From: Deltaproteobacteria bacterium | GTDB lineage: Bacteria > Bdellovibrionota > Bdellovibrionia > Bdellovibrionales > Bdellovibrionaceae | Length of the DNA: 64,000 nt | Assembly (NCBI GenBank): GCA_017302835.1 | Contig: JAFLCC010000008.1 | Span: 104,008 to 168,007 of the forward strand | Reading direction: 5' to 3' | In this document: positions 41,888 through 49,266 of the stretch, in pieces | Layout: each line of letters begins with the position of its first letter | Numbering within the stretch: position 1 is the stretch's first letter | The notes under the pieces: model-generated | What the model was told of the DNA's origin: nothing | The model's database searches: none | Seen by the model: the letters and a program-made list of their open reading frames with translations, nothing else | Translations under genes and position numbers: made by a program

Positions 41888-42609
41888 AAAAAATAATATT
41901 TGTCGTCTTTTCTTTAGCTTTAACTTCGTGTTCCTATTTTATGACAAAAGAAAAACCTCCAGAAATTGATCCTGACAGCACTCTGACTAAGTATAATGAA
42001 AATCCAAACTATGGAGTCTGGGGACAAAGAAATTATAAAAAAACAACAAAAACACAACTTGAAGACGAATCGGAGCTAGATAGTAAGGCGGGTTCTTTAT
42101 GGGTCATGGATGGACAACAATCCTATTATTTTTCACAAAACAAAAATAGAAAAGAAGGCGACTTTTTGAATGTTAAACTAGAAGGTGCGGCTTTGAAGCA
42201 AGTTGAAACCAAAGTGGGAGTGATTAAAAGTTTGTTATTAGAATTGGAGCAACAAGAAAAAGAAGAGGCACTGCAAAAACTAGCAACAGATGATAAAAAA
42301 GCCACTCCGGAGGCACGGGCGCCAGCCGCAGCTCCCGTCGCAGAACCAAAAAAAGCGCCAGTTAAAGAAGAAAAAAGTGAGTTAGCTGATATGGGCCCCA
42401 TACAAACGAGAATTGTTGAAAGACTTCCAGATGGGAATTATCGCATCAAAGGCCAACAACCATTTATGATTGGCAAGCGCGAATACAAAGTCATTATTGT
42501 CGGACTTTTAAGACCTGAAGATTATAATGATGAAGGAATTAATTCCTCGAAAATCATAGATCCTCAATATGACGTCGTATCCATTCGAAAAAAGGAAACA
42601 ACAAAATGA
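41884..42609 (+). CDS. flgH: Flagellar L-ring protein FlgH
   Basis: 241-residue lipoprotein (lipobox LTSC, Cys 17). Conserved GSLWVMDGQQSYYFSQNKNRKEGDFLNVKLEG and the C-terminal YRIKGQQPFMIGKREYKVIIVGLLRPEDY segments identify the outer-membrane ring subunit. Between them lies a Lys/Glu/Ala/Pro-rich insertion (about 120-165) that standard FlgH lacks. It is coupled by 4-base overlaps to flgA before and flgI after. Confidence 0.92.
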   Translation: MKKIIFVVFSLALTSCSYFMTKEKPPEIDPDSTLTKYNENPNYGVWGQRNYKKTTKTQLEDESELDSKAGSLWVMDGQQSYYFSQNKNRKEGDFLNVKLEGAALKQVETKVGVIKSLLLELEQQEKEEALQKLATDDKKATPEARAPAAAPVAEPKKAPVKEEKSELADMGPIQTRIVERLPDGNYRIKGQQPFMIGKREYKVIIVGLLRPEDYNDEGINSSKIIDPQYDVVSIRKKETTK

Positions 42610-43610
42610 AGAGACTATTTATCATTTGGGGAATTTTTTATATCGTATACAGTTTTGCTCAAGCCGCAAGACTTAAAGATATCGCGAGCATCCGAGGTGT
42701 CAGAGAAAATCAACTCGTTGGGTATGGAATTGTCATTGGATTAAAGGGAACCGGCGATGGCAAGAATGAGTTTACCTCGAAAAGTATGGTGCGAATGCTA
42801 GACAAACTAGGTGTCAAACTAGAATCGCAAGATTTGCAAAGTAAAAATGTTGCCGCTGTCATTGTGACGGCGACCTTACCTGCATTTGCAAAAGCTGGAA
42901 ACCCTATGGATATCACGGTAAGCTCCATTGGTGAGGCTAGCTCGCTTCAAGGAGGGACCTTATTGCAAACTCCTTTGCGGGCAGGTAATGAGCAAGTCTA
43001 TGCGGTGGCCCAAGGAACCGTTGTGATTGGAAGCGATGGAAGTAAAGAAGCTCATTTAACTGCAGGGAGAATTCCAAATGGGGCGATGATAGAAAAAGAT
43101 ATGCAAAGTGATTTTTCGTCCAGAAAAATGTTTAGACTAACTTTGCACAATCCAGACTTTACCACAGCAGCACGAACGATTCTGACGATTAATAGAGAGC
43201 TAGGGGGGCAATATGCATCGGCGAAAGATGCGGGGACCATTGATATAGTAACCCCTTTTTCATACGAGAACAGGGGCGTTGAACTATTGGCCACAATTGA
43301 ATCCATTCAAATTAACCCAGATTCCAGAGCCGTCGTTATTATCAATGAAAAAACGGGAACAGTAGTTATTGGTGATAAAGTTAAAATTTCCAAAGTTGCG
43401 GTTGCCCATAACGGAATTTCCTTAAAGATTGGAGATGGAAAAAATAAAGAAAAGACAACGGAAGAAAAAATTGCCCTTATTGAAGGTGTGAGTGTAGGCG
43501 ATTTGGTGCAAACTTTAAACAAAGTGGGAACAACACCTAAAGACCTGATAACCTTGCTTCAGGCAATTAAAGCCGCAGGAGCACTTCATGGAGAACTGGA
43601 AGTGCTTTAG
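42606..43610 (+). CDS. flgI: Flagellar P-ring protein FlgI
   Basis: 334 residues with a signal peptide (cleavage near FAQA). Signature segments are ARLKDIASIRGVRENQLVGYGIVIGLKGTGDG, DITVSSIGEASSLQGGTLLQTPL and the C-terminal AIKAAGALHGELEVL. It forms the ring in the peptidoglycan layer around the rod, assisted by FlgA. It is the last gene before a 386-base gap containing the candidate small RNA. Confidence 0.97.
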   Translation: MKRLFIIWGIFYIVYSFAQAARLKDIASIRGVRENQLVGYGIVIGLKGTGDGKNEFTSKSMVRMLDKLGVKLESQDLQSKNVAAVIVTATLPAFAKAGNPMDITVSSIGEASSLQGGTLLQTPLRAGNEQVYAVAQGTVVIGSDGSKEAHLTAGRIPNGAMIEKDMQSDFSSRKMFRLTLHNPDFTTAARTILTINRELGGQYASAKDAGTIDIVTPFSYENRGVELLATIESIQINPDSRAVVIINEKTGTVVIGDKVKISKVAVAHNGISLKIGDGKNKEKTTEEKIALIEGVSVGDLVQTLNKVGTTPKDLITLLQAIKAAGALHGELEVL

Positions 43611-43754
43611 AAGTAAGCCCATTGAGCACGGAGGGTACGGGGATCCAGTCTTGAGTCTAGAGGCCTAAAAAGCAAGACTAGAGGTAGGAAGAGGAGTTTT
43701 TAAAAAAATAAAATAAGTGTTTTGAAATGAGACAAATGCAGTTAAAATGAAAGT
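43611..43754 (+). promoter_or_regulatory. flgI downstream region and sRNA promoter region
   Basis: No gene in this part of the 386-base flgI-flgJ gap. It contains GGA triplets in GGAGGG (43630s) and GGAAGAGGAG (43687-43696), and a short inverted repeat AGTCTTG (43647-43653)/CAAGACT (43673-43679). A promoter-like pair, TTGAAA at 43722-43727 and TAAAAT at 43743-43748 with a short 15-base spacer, would place a transcription start near 43755. The promoter is tentative. Confidence 0.35.
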
Positions 43755-43964
43755 GTAACTTCATTGTACACGGATGTAGAGTGAAGTCCCGGGGAGGGTG
43801 GGAAAGAGATCGAAAACCAAGGATGGTCAAGAGTCGAAGAATGTTTCTCGCAGGAAGCAGGAAGAAGAAAGCAACATCAAGGATTGATGCTGAAGGAATT
43901 CTACCCAGAGTCTATAGTGCAGGATGCACAAAAGATTCTCCAACTCAAACTCCCCTTTTTTTTT
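43755..43964 (+). ncRNA. Candidate CsrB/RsmZ-like RNA with GGA-loop hairpins
   Basis: Nine GGA triplets lie in 210 bases, most in A-N-GGA or AGGA context. Five hairpins put GGA in or near the apical loop: 43758-43787 (ACTTCA/TGAAGT outer stem, TACA-CGGA-TGTA inside); 43816-43827 (ACCA-AGGA-TGGT); a weak stem TTCT/AGAA at 43845-43866 with two GGA in the loop; 43875-43889 (CATCAA-GGA-TTGATG); and 43907-43939 (AGAGTCT/AGATTCT outer stem, GTGCA-GGA-TGCAC inside). A T9 run at 43956-43964 follows CTCCCC, which could pair with GGGGAG at 43791-43796. This is the classic layout of RNAs that sequester CsrA/RsmA. Identification rests on pattern only; I cannot see whether the genome encodes CsrA. Confidence 0.5.
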
Positions 43965-43996
43965 AGTTAGTGTGTAGTCATTAGTTAGGCAAAAAA

Positions 43997-44722
43997 ATGA
44001 TTTCAAAATTAACAAGTCAGCCGATAGGGATTATTTCAGATTCCCCACAAAAAGTGTTAACTAATGACAGTGTTGATAGAAACCAAAAAATTAAAAATCA
44101 ATTTAAAGAAGTATCGGATCTCTATGAAAAGCAATTTTTAAGAGAAATGATGAAATCCATGAGAACAACGGTTACGGATGGAGGATTGATTAAAAAAAAT
44201 CAAGCTGAGAAAATATTTAGTGAACAGCTTGATAATGAATATGTAGAAAAGTGGGGAGCTAAAGGGGGCATAGGTCTCTCGGAGCTGATCTATAACAATA
44301 TGATGGAACGTTTTGGAGAAAAGTTAGGTTTAAAAGAACCTGTAAATAAACCAACGGGTCCGTTAAATTTAAAAGAAAATGATACCTACCATATTAAAAA
44401 TTCTTCAGGCTCAAATGCTAGTCAGTATTTTCTGAAAGAGATCAAAACAATGGACTCCAAACCCGTAGGTGTTCAACAACCTTGGAGCGGGTATATTGCC
44501 AAAAAATTACAGCTAGCTCCTGATGAGTACTTTTTAGAAATAAATCATACCAATGGTTTAACCAGTCAAATGCACTTCAAAGGAAACTTATTGAAATTAT
44601 ATGAGAATGAACTCATAGAGCAAGGTCAAGAACTGGGATACCTGAGCCCAGACGCAAACTCTTTCTCTGTCAAAATTATATCTGGACTCAAAAAAATGAC
44701 TCTCGAAAAAAATAATTTTTAA
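43997..44722 (+). CDS. flgJ: FlgJ-like rod-binding protein with degenerate LytM-like tail
   Basis: 241 residues, no signal peptide (exported by the flagellar system in relatives). The rod-binding domain spans about 30-105: LYEKQFLREMMKSMRTTV and GGIGLSELIYNNM. The C-terminal half is not the glucosaminidase found in enterobacterial FlgJ. It reads PWSGYIAKKLQLA, INHTNGLTSQMHFKG and IEQGQELGYLS, in the same order as the strands of M23/LytM peptidases, but HLHFE and the H-x-H zinc ligands are missing. It may therefore bind, rather than cut, peptidoglycan (inference). About 155 bases separate it from fliL. Confidence 0.8.
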   Translation: MISKLTSQPIGIISDSPQKVLTNDSVDRNQKIKNQFKEVSDLYEKQFLREMMKSMRTTVTDGGLIKKNQAEKIFSEQLDNEYVEKWGAKGGIGLSELIYNNMMERFGEKLGLKEPVNKPTGPLNLKENDTYHIKNSSGSNASQYFLKEIKTMDSKPVGVQQPWSGYIAKKLQLAPDEYFLEINHTNGLTSQMHFKGNLLKLYENELIEQGQELGYLSPDANSFSVKIISGLKKMTLEKNNF

Positions 44723-44793
44723 CAGAAAAATTTTGAAATTAACCCCAGAGACAAATTAGCAAGTCTACAATCAAATGCCCTCGTCAAAAGAAT

Positions 44794-44812
44794 GACTTCT
44801 TTGGAAGAAGTC
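44794..44812 (+). promoter_or_regulatory. Inverted repeat upstream of the sigma-54 promoter
   Basis: GACTTCT (44794-44800) and AGAAGTC (44806-44812) are perfect complements around a 5-base loop, ending 4 bases before the promoter. It could be an activator (NtrC-type) site, although these usually lie further upstream, or the stem of a terminator after flgJ; there is no T-run. Confidence 0.35.
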
Positions 44813-44815
44813 TAG

Positions 44816-44832
44816 CTGGCACTTAGTTTGCT
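44816..44832 (+). promoter_or_regulatory. Sigma-54 (RpoN) promoter for the fliL operon
   Basis: CTGGCACTTAGTTTGCT matches the -24/-12 consensus (TGGCAC-N5-TTGC): GG at 44818-44819 and GC at 44830-44831 with exactly 10 bases between. The expected start is near 44843, about 34 bases before the fliL TTG start. A CAAGGAGGA ribosome-binding sequence lies in the transcript. Confidence 0.7.
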
Positions 44833-44876
44833 TTAGATCTATTTGGAAGTGTCATTTCTTCATCAAGGAGGATGGG

Positions 44877-45425
44877 TTGGCAGAAGAAAAAGCATCAGCA
44901 GCGGCAGAGTCTTCATCACATGTTCAGTCTGGTGGAAATAAAAATAATATTATTTATTTAGTATTAATATTGATCAATATGGTTTTCTTAGTTGGTGTCG
45001 GTTGGATGATTTATCAAGGAAAAAAAAAGGAAAATGCCGAGCCAAAAATTGAACATGTAATTAAAGGTGAGCATGAAACCCGGGAAGCCGAAAACAAAAG
45101 TGAAAAACAATTTGTTGGTAAGGTGATCCCTCTAGAAACTTTTATCGTCAATTTAGCAGGTTCAAAGGGGCGTAAGGTTGCTAAGGTGATGATGGAATTA
45201 GAGCTCAAGGATAATAAAGATAAAAATGTCGCTGATGAAATTGACAAAAGAAAAGCGCAAGTCAGAGATATCATTATCATCATTTTATCGGCTAAAAAAT
45301 ATGAAGAAATATCAACAAAAGAAGGCATAGAAAACTTAAAAAATGAAATTAAAGATACGATTAATTCATTTTTAACAAATGGCAAGATATCAAAAGTCTT
45401 TTTTACTGAATTTATTTACAACTAA
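44877..45425 (+). CDS. fliL: Flagellar basal-body protein FliL
   Basis: 182 residues from TTG 44877, which has AAGGAGGA upstream. Polar N-terminal tail, one membrane helix (about 25-46, IIYLVLILINMVFLVGVGWMIY), then a periplasmic FliL domain with GKVIPLETFIVNLAGSKGRKVAKVMMELELKD. FliL supports stator function around the motor. Preceded by a sigma-54 promoter, it heads the fliL-to-fliA segment. Confidence 0.9.
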   Translation: MAEEKASAAAESSSHVQSGGNKNNIIYLVLILINMVFLVGVGWMIYQGKKKENAEPKIEHVIKGEHETREAENKSEKQFVGKVIPLETFIVNLAGSKGRKVAKVMMELELKDNKDKNVADEIDKRKAQVRDIIIIILSAKKYEEISTKEGIENLKNEIKDTINSFLTNGKISKVFFTEFIYN

Positions 45426-45436
45426 AGGATAATTGT

Positions 45437-46441
45437 ATGAATCAAGTATTATCTCAAAGTGAAGTGGATGCCCTACTTGCCGCAGTTTCTGATGGAGATG
45501 TCAATTCATCTGATTCTCAAAAGGAATCTTCTTCTGGATCAGCGAAAGTCATTGATAGTAGAAAAGTAGTTGCCTATGATTTAACAAGCCAAGATAGAAT
45601 TATTCGCGGAAGATTACCCCAGTTGGAAGTGATCTATGAAAAATTCATGAGGTCCTTTCGAGTTTCACTTTCTGGAGCTTTAAGAAAAATTGCATCGATG
45701 ACTCTGACAAGTACTGAATTCTTAAAGTTTGGTGAATTTATTAATACCTTACCGATGCCCACTTGTATGAGCGTTCTAAGATTTAATCACCTTCGTGGAT
45801 CAGCACTCATGGTTATTGAAAGTAAATTAGCCTACGCCTTAGTAGATTCTTTCTTTGGTGGCGCAGATCGTCCCTATACTAAGATTGATGGTAAAGATTT
45901 TACTCCCATTGAATTAAGTATTGTTCGGAAAGTTGTTGAGTTGGCGATAAATGATTTAGAAATTGCATGGTCAAGTATTGAAAAAATTGGATGCAGCTTT
46001 GTGCGTACTGAAATTAATCCACAGTTTGTTGGAATCGTGCCACCCACAGATGTTGTTATTGCTTCGACATTCGATGTGGAACTAGAAAATGCCACAGGGA
46101 CTATTTCGATGGTTATTCCCTACGCAACGATTGAGCCGATTAAGCAGAAACTTTCAACTGGTTTTCAGGTGGAGTCAGATCAAACTGACAAAAAACTTTG
46201 GACAGCCATTATTAAAGAGCAGCTTATGGATACCGATCTTGAAGTGAGAGTCAATTTAGGTGAAACACAAATTATGCTTGAGGATTTAATGTGTCTTAAA
46301 GAGGGAGATGTGATTCCCCTAACTCAGGATGCTTCTGGTGAACTAGATGTTCATATTGAAAATGTTAAAAAATATAAAGGTTATTATGGAAACCATCATG
46401 GAACAGTTGCCGTCCAAGTAACTCGACCAATTATTAAGTAA
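45437..46441 (+). CDS. fliM: Flagellar motor switch protein FliM
   Basis: 334 residues. The N-terminal CheY-binding peptide is recognisable (LSQSEVDALLAAV), followed by the middle domain (ISMTLTST-type helix, VIESKLAYALVDSFFGG) and the C-terminal SpoA-like domain (LEVRVNLGETQIMLEDLMCLKEGDVIPL). Forms the switch C-ring with FliN and FliG. The intact CheY-binding peptide implies chemotactic control. Confidence 0.97.
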   Translation: MNQVLSQSEVDALLAAVSDGDVNSSDSQKESSSGSAKVIDSRKVVAYDLTSQDRIIRGRLPQLEVIYEKFMRSFRVSLSGALRKIASMTLTSTEFLKFGEFINTLPMPTCMSVLRFNHLRGSALMVIESKLAYALVDSFFGGADRPYTKIDGKDFTPIELSIVRKVVELAINDLEIAWSSIEKIGCSFVRTEINPQFVGIVPPTDVVIASTFDVELENATGTISMVIPYATIEPIKQKLSTGFQVESDQTDKKLWTAIIKEQLMDTDLEVRVNLGETQIMLEDLMCLKEGDVIPLTQDASGELDVHIENVKKYKGYYGNHHGTVAVQVTRPIIK

Positions 46442-46451
46442 GGGGATTAGA

Positions 46452-46832
46452 ATGTCAGACGATTCATTAGATAATTTAGCTGAGAAATTGGTCCAAGAAG
46501 CAGAGGCCATGACAACAGATAAAGTGAAAACTGCCAAGTTGGAAACAGCCAAAGCGCTGTCGCCAAGTGGAGATAGAAATTTGCAATTAATATTGGATAT
46601 TCCTCTGAAGGTAACTGTGGAACTTGGAAGAACTAAAATGCCAGTCTCGGAGCTCTTAAATTTAACACAAGGAAGTGTTATCGAATTGAATAAACTGGCC
46701 GGTGAACCCATGGAGGTCTTAGTTAATGATAAACTCATCGCTAGGGGTGAGGCAGTTGTTGTCAATGAAAAATTCGGGGTCAGGCTCACAGATATTATTT
46801 CACCAGCAGAAAGAGTGGAGCAATTAAAATGA
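46452..46832 (+). CDS. fliN: Flagellar motor switch protein FliN
   Basis: 126 residues. SpoA/FliN domain: ILDIPLKVTVELGRTKMPVSELLNLTQGSVIELNKLAGEPMEVLVNDKLIARGEAVVVNEKFGVRLTDI pattern across about 48-120. A short polar N-terminal segment precedes it. Lies 10 bases after fliM and overlaps fliO by 4 bases. Confidence 0.97.
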   Translation: MSDDSLDNLAEKLVQEAEAMTTDKVKTAKLETAKALSPSGDRNLQLILDIPLKVTVELGRTKMPVSELLNLTQGSVIELNKLAGEPMEVLVNDKLIARGEAVVVNEKFGVRLTDIISPAERVEQLK

Positions 46833-47407
46833 GATTTGTTTTTGCTATTATATTTTTTGTATTTTTCAATAGAGTCGAAGCGAGTTCTTTGTCTGCAGAT
46901 AAGGAATCTGAAAGCCCTCCGACGGTCGTTGAAAAGTCGATGGAGATTTCAAAACCAAATGAAGTGATCGCAGTTAAAAATTCAGAAAATGAAATCCCAT
47001 TGAATCTTGAAAATAAAAAAGCATTAGCTGGAAATGAAAATGGAGTGTTTAAATTTGTTTTATTTTTTTCAATATTAGGTACCCTGCTAACAGGGATTTG
47101 GATATTTATAAAAAAATTTAATCACAAAAATATTTCAAGAAATCAAAACGAAATTAAAATATTAGCTCAACACTATTTGGGACCCAAAAGAAGTGTTGCG
47201 GTTATTAGAGTTGCTGGTGAGTCCCTGTTGATCGGAGTTACTGATCACAATGTCAACTTAATTAAAGCCTTATCTATCCTGGATGAAGAACTTCCAGAGG
47301 TCACACCCAAAGAGTTTAATAAATTATTAACTGAAGAAGATGAATTCTCGATAAAAGGAATAAAAGATATCGTTTCAACGAAGCTTAAAAGTATGAGGTC
47401 TATTTAG
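46829..47407 (+). CDS. fliO: Flagellar export protein FliO
   Basis: 192 residues. An N-terminal hydrophobic segment that may be a signal peptide (FVFAIIFFVFFNRVEA), a polar periplasmic stretch, one membrane helix (about 70-92), and a cytoplasmic domain with ILAQHYLGPKRSVAVIRVAGESLLIGVTDHNVNLI. FliO assists assembly of the FliP core. Assigned from position between fliN and fliP and from the cytoplasmic motif. Confidence 0.88.
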   Translation: MRFVFAIIFFVFFNRVEASSLSADKESESPPTVVEKSMEISKPNEVIAVKNSENEIPLNLENKKALAGNENGVFKFVLFFSILGTLLTGIWIFIKKFNHKNISRNQNEIKILAQHYLGPKRSVAVIRVAGESLLIGVTDHNVNLIKALSILDEELPEVTPKEFNKLLTEEDEFSIKGIKDIVSTKLKSMRSI

Positions 47408-48204
47408 TGAAAAATAAAAGCTTATTGGGAGTTAGGTACTGTCTAGAAGAAAGTTGGACCCTTTTTTTTAGACATTACCTTGTCATATTTCTTATCATAG
47501 GAGTAAGCTTTCAAGCTTTTTCTCAAGTAACGTTGCCAAATATTAATCTAGGATTTAAAACGGCTGAAAATCCTAATGAAATTGTGAATGCCATAAAACT
47601 TGTCCTGATTTTAACTGTACTGAGCCTGGCTCCGGCTATTCTAATCATGATGACTAGTTTTACGAGAATTATCATTGTATTTTCATTTTTACGACAAGCC
47701 ATGGGAGTTCAGCAGTTGCCACCTAATCAACTCTTAGTTGGTTTGTCTTTATTTCTAACTTTTTTTATAATGGGACCAGCCTTTGAGGAAGTAAATCAAA
47801 AAGGGATACAGCCTTTTTTAGCAGGAAGAATTTCACAAGATAGGGCGCTTGAAGAGTCCATGGCCCCAATGAGAAAATTTATGTTTAATCAAACACGTTC
47901 AAATGATTTGGGTTTATTTTTAAAATTGGCCAAAGTCGAAAAACCAAAAACAAGAGCGGATGTTCCTTCTTTGGTTTTAATTCCTGCCTTTGTTCTTTCT
48001 GAAATAAAAACAGGATTTCAAATTGGTTTTATTATTTTTTTGCCTTTTCTGGTTATTGATATTGTAGCTTCAAGTGTTTTGATGGCCATGGGAATGATGA
48101 TGTTGCCTCCAGTTGTCATTTCTATGCCATTAAAAATAATGTTATTCGTCATGGTTGACGGATGGGCATTGCTGATAGGTTCAATGGTAAAAAGTTTTGG
48201 CTAA
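47407..48204 (+). CDS. fliP: Flagellar export gate protein FliP
   Basis: 265 residues, GTG start at 47407 overlapping the fliO stop. The hydrophobic N-terminus (about 20-38) probably acts as a signal peptide. Signature segments LSLAPAILIMMTSFTRIIIVFSFLRQAMG, PPNQLLVGLSLFLTFFIM and GFIIFLPFLVIDIVASSVLMAMGMMMLPP are intact. Core of the type III export gate with FliQ and FliR. Confidence 0.96.
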   Translation: MKNKSLLGVRYCLEESWTLFFRHYLVIFLIIGVSFQAFSQVTLPNINLGFKTAENPNEIVNAIKLVLILTVLSLAPAILIMMTSFTRIIIVFSFLRQAMGVQQLPPNQLLVGLSLFLTFFIMGPAFEEVNQKGIQPFLAGRISQDRALEESMAPMRKFMFNQTRSNDLGLFLKLAKVEKPKTRADVPSLVLIPAFVLSEIKTGFQIGFIIFLPFLVIDIVASSVLMAMGMMMLPPVVISMPLKIMLFVMVDGWALLIGSMVKSFG

Positions 48205-48219
48205 ATCAAGGATGATGAA

Positions 48220-48492
48220 ATGACCGAAGAGCTCATTATTAAATTGGGACAAGATGCCCTCAGAACAACTGCCTTATTGGCAATGCCGCTATTGGTAAGC
48301 ACTTTAGTTATCGGTCTTGTCATCAGTATATTTCAAGCCGTGACTCAAATTAACGAAGCGACTCTTACTTTTGTACCTAAAATGATAATTATTGCATTGA
48401 TTTTAGTGTTTGCGGGACCATGGATGATGGATGTGATCTCTTCCTATACGATAAACCTTTTTGAAGGCATCGCTGTCATGGTCAGGGAATAA
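48220..48492 (+). CDS. fliQ: Flagellar export gate protein FliQ
   Basis: 90 residues with two membrane helices, matching the FliQ length. Motifs LALPLL-type first helix (ALLAMPLLVSTLVIGLVISIFQAVTQINEATLTFVPKM) are clear. Gate helper subunit between fliP and fliR, separated by 15 and 1 bases. Confidence 0.95.
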   Translation: MTEELIIKLGQDALRTTALLAMPLLVSTLVIGLVISIFQAVTQINEATLTFVPKMIIIALILVFAGPWMMDVISSYTINLFEGIAVMVRE

Positions 48493-48493
48493 T

Positions 48494-49264
48494 ATGTTTC
48501 AGAGTTTGTTTATCAACGATTCTGCCATGATTTTGTTTGTGCTCATCTTATTAAGGATCAGCTCCTTTATTTTAAGTAGTTCGATTTTTCATTCCATGCA
48601 ATTACCAACTCTGGTTAAGATTTTATTTTCTTTATGTTTTACGATGTTAGTTTATGAAGCCAGTAAAAATAAAGAATTACCCTTAGATGGCCTAATTGTG
48701 CTTTACGCAGTGAAAGAAGTTTTTATTGGCCTTACTCTAGGTTTACTGACCAGATTTTTTTTTCACGCTATTGCCATGGGATCTGAATTAATTTCTATGT
48801 CTTTGGGGCTCGGAGCCTCATCTGTTTTTAATCCCCTCAGCGGGACCAGCTCAAATTTAATTGAACAGTTTCAGGGAGTATTAGCGATTCTTGTTTTTTT
48901 CAGCATACAGGGGCATCATTTATTAATTGGTGGCATCAACCAAAGTTTTGAAATCTTACCTATAACATCATTGCACATTAAATTAATGGGGTTTAGTGAA
49001 TTTGTTTTTTGGTGCAAAAATTTATTTGAAATAGCATTAAAAATCGCGGCACCTGTTTTAAGTAGTATCTTTCTTGTCAACTTATCCATGGGTATTTTGG
49101 GAAGGGCAGTTCCTCAGATCAATGTTTTTGTCACCAGCTTTCAAGTAACTATACTCGTTGGCTTTTTGGTTGTTTTTATATCTCTTCCACTATTTTTAAA
49201 TGAAATGATTCAAATATTAGATTTGACTCACACGGAAATGTTTAAATTTATGAGGTCGTTTTAG
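48494..49264 (+). CDS. fliR: Flagellar export gate protein FliR
   Basis: 256 residues from ATG 48494, immediately after the fliQ stop; the frame extends to 48461 inside fliQ. Polytopic. LGLGASSVFNPLSGTSSNLIEQFQGVLAILVFFSIQGHHLLIGGINQSF and FLVNLSMGILGRAVPQINVF identify FliR, which closes the FliP5-FliQ4-FliR1 export gate. Confidence 0.93.
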   Translation: MFQSLFINDSAMILFVLILLRISSFILSSSIFHSMQLPTLVKILFSLCFTMLVYEASKNKELPLDGLIVLYAVKEVFIGLTLGLLTRFFFHAIAMGSELISMSLGLGASSVFNPLSGTSSNLIEQFQGVLAILVFFSIQGHHLLIGGINQSFEILPITSLHIKLMGFSEFVFWCKNLFEIALKIAAPVLSSIFLVNLSMGILGRAVPQINVFVTSFQVTILVGFLVVFISLPLFLNEMIQILDLTHTEMFKFMRSF

Positions 49265-49266
49265 TT

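Noticed and set aside
43781..43966. A 61-codon + frame within the candidate small RNA
   Set aside because: It has no ribosome binding site and an Arg/Lys-rich, unlikely composition; the hairpins and GGA loops explain this stretch better.
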